DNA of 64,000 nt, taken from the NCBI RefSeq assembly GCF_004302915.1, contig NZ_QQBI01000015.1, positions 1 to 64,000 on the forward strand, in the 5' to 3' direction. The first letter of the stretch is position 1. Every line of letters starts with the position of its first letter. This DNA comes from Komagataeibacter xylinus. Its GTDB lineage: Bacteria; Pseudomonadota; Alphaproteobacteria; Acetobacterales; Acetobacteraceae. Both the position numbers and the translations under genes were made by a program. Shown in pieces: positions 59,724-64,000 of this stretch. The notes below the pieces were generated by a model. That model ran no database searches. It saw only the letters and a program-made list of their open reading frames with translations, and was not told the DNA's origin.

Positions 59724-60074
59724 TCAGTTTTTCAGAATGACCCATTCACCCTCGACCTTTTTGACCGGCAGGGTGGCCTCTCTCACATTGCCTTCCGCAT
59801 TTTTCAGCGTGATCTTGCACGAGTAGATGGAATCATCACCTTCCCCGGTGTGGCAATCGCTATCAACGACCTTGACCTGCGGGTTCTGCGACACGAGCGG
59901 GTTGGGGCGCCCGATCAGTTCCATGCTGAGGTGATTGGCCTGGTCCAGCTCCTGCTTCATGCTCTTGTCCAGCGCCGTCTGGATGTCGCTGGTCGAAGGG
60001 CCGCCGCAGGCGGTCAGCGCCAGAACGGGAAGCAGCACCAGGCCGCAGCGCAGGGATTTAATGGAAAAACGCAT
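59724..60074 (-). CDS. Small lipoprotein (paralogous family, copy 3)
   Basis: A 116-residue lipoprotein. The signal ends in the lipobox LALTAC, so the Cys should be lipidated. The mature domain has two cysteines (VDSDCHTG and IYSCKITLK) and ends KKVEGEWVILKN, matching the remnant at 64-225 and the protein at 4239. ATG 60074 is preferred; a GTG five codons upstream is possible. Function unknown. Confidence 0.78.
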   Translation of the reverse strand: MRFSIKSLRCGLVLLPVLALTACGGPSTSDIQTALDKSMKQELDQANHLSMELIGRPNPLVSQNPQVKVVDSDCHTGEGDDSIYSCKITLKNAEGNVREATLPVKKVEGEWVILKN

Positions 60075-60229
60075 GGAGGGTTCTTTCACGGGCAGGAATT
60101 GAGGCCGTGCTTATGATAAAGCTGCCCGTAGATGTCAATAAATCAGGCTTTATGCCTGACCATCTGGCAGGCATTGGCCATTTCTTTATCAAGACCCGTG
60201 CCTCGATTAGCCACGCCCGAGCGGAGACC

Positions 60230-60796
60230 ATGATGACAGCAGACCCCGAACGCACCCAAGCCGCCCAGGGCAGCCCGGAAAGCGATGATGCTCCCCTTCT
60301 CCCTGAAAGTAGTAGCAAGAAGGGATGGTTCAGATCAGGGATCGCCTCGGTGGCAGCGAGAACAGGCCGGGTCAAGGAAGGGATGAAAGACTATTACAGA
60401 AGCGAGGCCTCGCAGGAGAAGATCCAGTGGCTACGCAACAAGACCCTGTCCATCAGGGAGTCCGAACTGCTGGAAAAATATGGCCCGCTGATCGAACAGA
60501 CCATCCGGCAGGTCGCCTCTTCCGCCGCGTTCGATATTCTGGCCGATGAACTGATCATCGCCCGGTTTGCCGATCTGGTCATCGCGCACCTGCCGCCGCA
60601 TGCACAGCTTGTGTTGCGCAAGACCGGCATGGACAGGCTGCTGACAGCAGTCCTGTCACGCGCCAAGGCGCCGATCCTGCGCAGGATCGCGGCCATGCGC
60701 CTGCATGGCGTGCCCACCGCTGACACGCAGAAAACCCAGCCGCTCGAGATTGAAGCCAGCCCGGCTACACCTTCGCCGGAAAAGACGCCGAAATAA
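60230..60796 (+). CDS. Hypothetical protein
   Basis: A 188-residue soluble protein. Residues 1-35 are acidic and disordered. The middle is basic (SGIASVAARTGRVKEGMKDYY). Residues about 60-155 are strongly helical and amphipathic (LLEKYGPLIEQTIRQVASSA; FADLVIAHLPPHAQLVLRK). The C-terminus is Pro/Thr-rich. AGCGGAG precedes ATG 60230, which I chose over an ATG frame starting at 60107. No family recognised. Divergent from the lipoprotein gene, and convergent with shc. Confidence 0.6.
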   Translation: MMTADPERTQAAQGSPESDDAPLLPESSSKKGWFRSGIASVAARTGRVKEGMKDYYRSEASQEKIQWLRNKTLSIRESELLEKYGPLIEQTIRQVASSAAFDILADELIIARFADLVIAHLPPHAQLVLRKTGMDRLLTAVLSRAKAPILRRIAAMRLHGVPTADTQKTQPLEIEASPATPSPEKTPK

Positions 60797-60809
60797 AACA
60801 GCACTGTTC

Positions 60810-60833
60810 TGAAGCTTTTTGAAAAAAGCTTCA
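60810..60833 (+). repeat. AAGCTT palindrome (companion element, solo copy)
   Basis: TGAAGCTTTTT and AAAAAGCTTCA form a perfect stem around a 2-base centre and are followed by CCAGAAACTTCTTTC. It lies between convergent genes and is a likely bidirectional terminator. Confidence 0.7.
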
Positions 60834-60899
60834 CCAGAAACTTCTTTCAGTTTTTAAAATCAGGTGGGCAGGCGCATTAATACTGCGCCTGCCTTCATT

Positions 60900-63014
60900 T
60901 CAGGTGCTGCTTTTAAGCAGGCGCGCGGCCCGGCTCAGCGCCATGATGGGGAAGAACTGCCGGTACAGGTCATAGCGCAGCATGAACGCGCGCGAGAGTT
61001 CCGCACCCTGCTGCAGCCGGCTAGTCAGGGCCGGGTCATCGAGCTTGATGGTCTGCCCCACCCCGTAACCGGGGAAGCCTGTGCCGGTGAACTCCTTCTC
61101 ATCCCAGCGGCCATCGGGCTGCTGCAGGTCGATCAGGTAGCGGCAGCCGCGCACGATGGCCTCATGATCCTGCTTGCGGTTGGCCGCGATCAGCCCCATC
61201 AGCGCCCAGGCGGTCTGTGATGGCGTGGTCGGCCCTCGTCCGATGGAGGCGATCTCCATATAGGATGCGCAGCTTTCGCCCCAGCCGCCATTTTCCTGCT
61301 GGTGGGCCACGAGCCAGTCACACGCCTTGGCAATGTAGGGCTGGGTCATGTCCTCGCCAATGGCGGCAAGGGCGGGCAGCACGGCACCCGTGCCATAAAG
61401 GTAATTGACGCCCCAGCGGCCAAACCATGGGCCATCGGCTTCCTGCTCGGCGCGGATATAGGCCAGCCCACGCTGGAGTGCGGGCATGTCGCGCGGCAGG
61501 CCCAGCACGCCGAATGCCTCGAGCACATGCGCGGTTACATCGACGGAGGGGGGATCAAGCGCCTCGCCAAAATCACAGAACGGGATCTTGGACAGCAGGG
61601 CCCGGTTGTTGTCCTTGTCAAACGCGCCCCAGCCGCCGCAGGTGCTCTGCATGCCCACGAGCCAGTTCACGCCGCGGGTAATGGCGGCCTCGACGCCCCT
61701 GCCCTTCCATTCCTCCCGGTCGCGGCAGGCGGCGAGTGCGATCAGGGCCACGGCGGTGTCATCGGTGTCGGGGTAGCGGTCATTGGCGTATTCAAACGCC
61801 CAGCCGCCGGGTTCGAGATCCGGCAGCTTGATCGACCAGTCACCCTTCACCCGCACCTGACGATCAAGCAGCCAGCCCAGCGCCTTGTCCATCTCGGGAG
61901 TGAAATCGGTCTCGGCATCGGCATCATGCAGGGCCATCAGCGCCAGCATGGTGTCCCATACCGGGCTGTTGGTGGCCTGCACCCAGCTTGCATCGCCACG
62001 GTCATAACGCCAGCCGGGATCATCAAGCGCTGCCAGCCCCTTGGCCATGACGGGGTGATGGAACTGGTAGTCCTCGCCATGCAGCGCCATCAGGCCATAG
62101 ACCCATGGCGGCTGGATGCCGCCCCAGCCGCCATCGGCATCCTGATGGCGGATGATCCATTCCAGCATGTGCCGGATCGCGGCTTCGCGCATGGTGTTGC
62201 GCTTGAGGAATTTCGTCTGCAGCCAGTGCAGTGCACGATCGGTCTTGCGGAAAAAGGTGGCCCACAGGTCCTGCCCATCACGCGGGGGCAGCTCGTAATC
62301 GAAATTCTCGCGCCCTGCGGGAAAGAGCGCGTCAAGCCGGTCCTGCGGGCGCAGGGGGCGCGACGAGCGCCGCGCGGACAGGATGGCCAGCGGCACCAGC
62401 GTTGCGCGCGCCCACTGCGCGAAATTGTAGATGGAGAAAACGAATTTATTGGGAAACCAGATGATTTCAGGCGGCAGGTTGGGCGTTTTTTCCCACGGCC
62501 ATTCCCCGATCAGGGCCAGCCAGTAGCGGGTGAACACGCGCACGTTGCGCAGGCCGCCCTTGCTTGCAATCCATGTGGCCGCCCGGCTCAGGGCGGGGTC
62601 ATCGGCGGCATAACCCAGCGAGCGCAGGGCGGCGTAGGATTCGACGGTGGCGTTGATGTCGCCATTGCCCGCGCCGTAATAGATGCCCCATGAGCCATCC
62701 TCGCGCTGCATTTCCAGCAGGGCCTTGCCCAGGCGGGGGCGCAGGGGGTGGTCCTCAAGGCCGAGGAACCACAGGGCCAGGCACCATTCGGCCTCCATCG
62801 AGGCGTTCGAGGCCACCGACCCCACCCAGTGGCCATCGGGCTTCTGCTGTTCCATCAGCCATTTGCAGGCGGCGGAGATCGTGTGCCTCAGGCTGTTGTC
62901 AATGCCCCTGAAAGCCGCCGCCGGAGCGGAATCGGGGCGGGATTCGGTCTTGTTGGAACCGGAAGATCCGGCCTGCTTGCGTGAAGGGCGACTTTCGCTG
63001 TTCATTTCATCCAT
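60900..63014 (-). CDS. shc: Squalene-hopene cyclase
   Basis: A class II triterpene cyclase of about 704 residues that folds squalene to hopene/diplopterol in the membrane. The catalytic acid motif is PDTDDTAV (DXDD about residues 416-419), and several QW repeats are visible (QREDGSWGIYYG, QDADGGWGGIQPPW, QSTCGGWGAFDKDNN, QQENGGWGES, QQPDGRWDE). The exact start is unclear (ATG 63014 or 63005; TTG 63050). It begins about 33 bases after a TetR gene on the same strand, so it is likely expressed from the TetR promoter. Hopanoids strengthen acetic acid bacterial membranes against ethanol and acid. Confidence 0.95.
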   Translation of the reverse strand: MDEMNSESRPSRKQAGSSGSNKTESRPDSAPAAAFRGIDNSLRHTISAACKWLMEQQKPDGHWVGSVASNASMEAEWCLALWFLGLEDHPLRPRLGKALLEMQREDGSWGIYYGAGNGDINATVESYAALRSLGYAADDPALSRAATWIASKGGLRNVRVFTRYWLALIGEWPWEKTPNLPPEIIWFPNKFVFSIYNFAQWARATLVPLAILSARRSSRPLRPQDRLDALFPAGRENFDYELPPRDGQDLWATFFRKTDRALHWLQTKFLKRNTMREAAIRHMLEWIIRHQDADGGWGGIQPPWVYGLMALHGEDYQFHHPVMAKGLAALDDPGWRYDRGDASWVQATNSPVWDTMLALMALHDADAETDFTPEMDKALGWLLDRQVRVKGDWSIKLPDLEPGGWAFEYANDRYPDTDDTAVALIALAACRDREEWKGRGVEAAITRGVNWLVGMQSTCGGWGAFDKDNNRALLSKIPFCDFGEALDPPSVDVTAHVLEAFGVLGLPRDMPALQRGLAYIRAEQEADGPWFGRWGVNYLYGTGAVLPALAAIGEDMTQPYIAKACDWLVAHQQENGGWGESCASYMEIASIGRGPTTPSQTAWALMGLIAANRKQDHEAIVRGCRYLIDLQQPDGRWDEKEFTGTGFPGYGVGQTIKLDDPALTSRLQQGAELSRAFMLRYDLYRQFFPIMALSRAARLLKSST

Positions 63015-63046
63015 ACCTGTGGGCGATATAATAGTCAGGGGCCTTG

Positions 63047-63604
63047 TCAATCCGTGCTGGCCTGCGCGGGCGTGACCAGTTGCTCAAAATCAGCGAAGAC
63101 AGTTTCCCACTCCGCCTGATCCATTTCAATAAACCCTGTGCTGCGCAGAAAAAATGCCCCCTCGGCGGCAAAAAGCGCCGTGCGGGCCCGACGCGCCACG
63201 GCAGAGGCCGGATTACACACTTTGAACCAGCGTGCATACCACGCCCGCAGCCGGTGCAGGTGTTTGGGGGACTGCATGAGGGTAACGAGCATGCCCGCCA
63301 TCCGGGCCTGCGTGGCCGCGTCAATCTGGCTGGCGACGACCACATAGGCGCGCGCCCGGTCGGCGGCATCGGGGTTGCCAGGCATGTTCTGGCTGACCTG
63401 CGCATCAAAAGCCGCGATCCAGCGGTCGATCAGCGCGGTAATCAGGTCATCCTTGCTGCCAAAGCAGTATTGCAGCCCGCCCTTGGTAATGCCCGCCTCA
63501 CGCGCCACGGCATCAAGCGTGAGGGCGGCAGCGCCTTCGCGCTGCACGAGATGCTCGACACAATCGAGCACCCTGTCGCGGTCGATGGTTCTGGGGCGCG
63601 CCAT
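63047..63604 (-). CDS. TetR family regulator upstream of shc
   Basis: A 185-residue TetR protein. The helix-turn-helix is at residues about 10-55 (VEHLVQREGAAALTLDAVAREAGITKGGLQYCFGSKDDL). The ligand-binding C-terminal domain resembles TetR_C-type proteins with LVTLMQSPKHLHRLRAWYARWF. CGGAGACC precedes ATG 63604, ruling out the longer frame to 63679. It lies directly upstream of shc on the same strand, and a near-perfect palindrome at 63626-63643 lies 22 bases before its start. Confidence 0.85.
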   Translation of the reverse strand: MARPRTIDRDRVLDCVEHLVQREGAAALTLDAVAREAGITKGGLQYCFGSKDDLITALIDRWIAAFDAQVSQNMPGNPDAADRARAYVVVASQIDAATQARMAGMLVTLMQSPKHLHRLRAWYARWFKVCNPASAVARRARTALFAAEGAFFLRSTGFIEMDQAEWETVFADFEQLVTPAQASTD

Positions 63605-63625
63605 GCGCGGGGTCTCCGTAGTTTC

Positions 63626-63643
63626 ATTCCGTCCGGATGGAAT
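63626..63643. promoter_or_regulatory. Candidate TetR operator of the tetR-shc unit
   Basis: ATTCCGTCCGGATGGAAT is an 18-bp palindrome with one mismatched symmetrical pair (G/T), 22 bases upstream of the TetR start codon. Its position and length fit an autoregulatory TetR operator. Confidence 0.6.
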
Positions 63644-63692
63644 TAAACCATGGCGGCCTGCCCTGCAAACCATGCCCATGCGCCCGGCAAAA

Positions 63693-63716
63693 TGCCGCCC
63701 TTAAGAAAAGGCGGCA
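63693..63716 (+). repeat. Palindromic intergenic element, copy F
   Basis: TGCCGCC and GGCGGCA bracket CTTAAGAAAA and are followed by CCTGCAAGCCC. It sits between the alcohol dehydrogenase 3' end and the TetR gene, both on the minus strand, so it is not limited to convergent gaps. Confidence 0.7.
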
Positions 63717-63736
63717 CCTGCAAGCCCATATTGTGC

Positions 63737-64000
63737 TCAGGCAGTGGTCAGCGAGGCCATATCGATCACAAAGCGATAATGCACATCGCCCCGGTCCATG
63801 CGCGCGAAGGCCTCGTTGATCTGCTGCATGGGCACGATCTCGCAATCGGGCAGGATGTTCTTGCGCGCGCAGAAATCGAGCAGTTCCTGTGTCTGGGGCA
63901 GGCCACCCACGGGCGAGCCCGTAATGCGCCGACGCCCCAGCACCAGCGGCAGCGAACTGAACGCGGGCACGGGGCCCAGATTGCCCACGATCACCAGCAC
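63737..64000 (-). CDS. Zinc-type NAD(P)-dependent alcohol dehydrogenase, C-terminal part
   Basis: The last 87 residues of a medium-chain dehydrogenase whose 5' end lies beyond the window. LVIVGNLGPVP, LVLGRRRITGSPVGGLPQTQE and the final INEAFARMDRGDVHYRFVID are typical of the cinnamyl-alcohol-dehydrogenase/YahK branch (YRFVID ending). The catalytic zinc residues are outside the window, so activity cannot be judged. Confidence 0.85.
   Translation of the reverse strand: MLVIVGNLGPVPAFSSLPLVLGRRRITGSPVGGLPQTQELLDFCARKNILPDCEIVPMQQINEAFARMDRGDVHYRFVIDMASLTTA

Noticed and set aside
63024-63050. sigma-70 promoter for shc (TTGACA at 63045-63050 on the minus strand with TATTAT following)
   Set aside because: Only about 11 bases separate TTGACA from TATTAT; spacing to any -10-like hexamer is too short, so it is not a credible promoter.

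Overview
The window is about 64 kb of GC-rich chromosomal DNA with short intergenic gaps, many 4-base stop/start overlaps and no rRNA, tRNA, CRISPR, integrase or transposase that I could see. The gene content (squalene-hopene cyclase, a pyruvate dehydrogenase operon whose E1-beta carries its own lipoyl domain, small PurL with PurS/PurQ, class II KdsA, a tannase-family esterase, sugar porter) points to an alphaproteobacterium of the acetic acid bacteria, most likely Komagataeibacter or Gluconacetobacter. This assignment is an inference from gene types and base composition, not a database result.

Layout. 1-5 kb: a decayed lipoprotein copy, a secreted LprI-like/peptidoglycan-binding protein, small stress-type ORFs, a DUF2075 ATPase and an intact small lipoprotein. 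5-12.3 kb: hemolysin III, a sugar porter, a DUF6056-like membrane protein, small exported proteins, and a carotenoid oxygenase/membrane protein pair facing a TetR regulator across two copies of one palindrome. 12.6-20.7 kb: zinc alcohol dehydrogenase, cystathionine beta-lyase with mercaptopyruvate sulfurtransferase, AI-2E exporter with an EEP hydrolase, cardiolipin synthase and YraN. 20.8-28 kb: grxD, bolA, then purC-purS-(Rap1a-like)-purQ-purL, an NRDE protein and purB. 28-32 kb: TerC, lytic transglycosylase, pgpA and cinA in one tight forward run.

32-39 kb: pdhA-pdhB-pdhC-lpd-lipA-ratA on the minus strand, coupling the complex to synthesis of its lipoyl cofactor. 39-46 kb: ppiD-trpE-trpG-trpD-trpC-moaC on the minus strand. 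46-50 kb: tpiA, secG, pyrG, kdsA on the plus strand. 50-56 kb: two glycosyltransferase-type genes, a MetA-family acyltransferase with a long leader, and a GGDEF/EAL protein. 56-64 kb: phosphohexomutase, tannase-family esterase, a second intact small lipoprotein, an unknown protein, squalene-hopene cyclase downstream of a TetR gene, and the 3' end of an alcohol dehydrogenase cut by the window edge.

Most of the window is housekeeping. The least ordinary signals are: a dispersed family of palindromic intergenic elements (at least six clear copies plus relatives); two TetR loci with matching palindromic candidate operators, one of them controlling the hopanoid cyclase; TrpD with a duplicated N-terminal helical domain; a secreted Rap1a-like protein locked inside the purine operon; and a paralogous lipoprotein family with one decayed member. 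I saw no convincing complete novel defence or mobile system.
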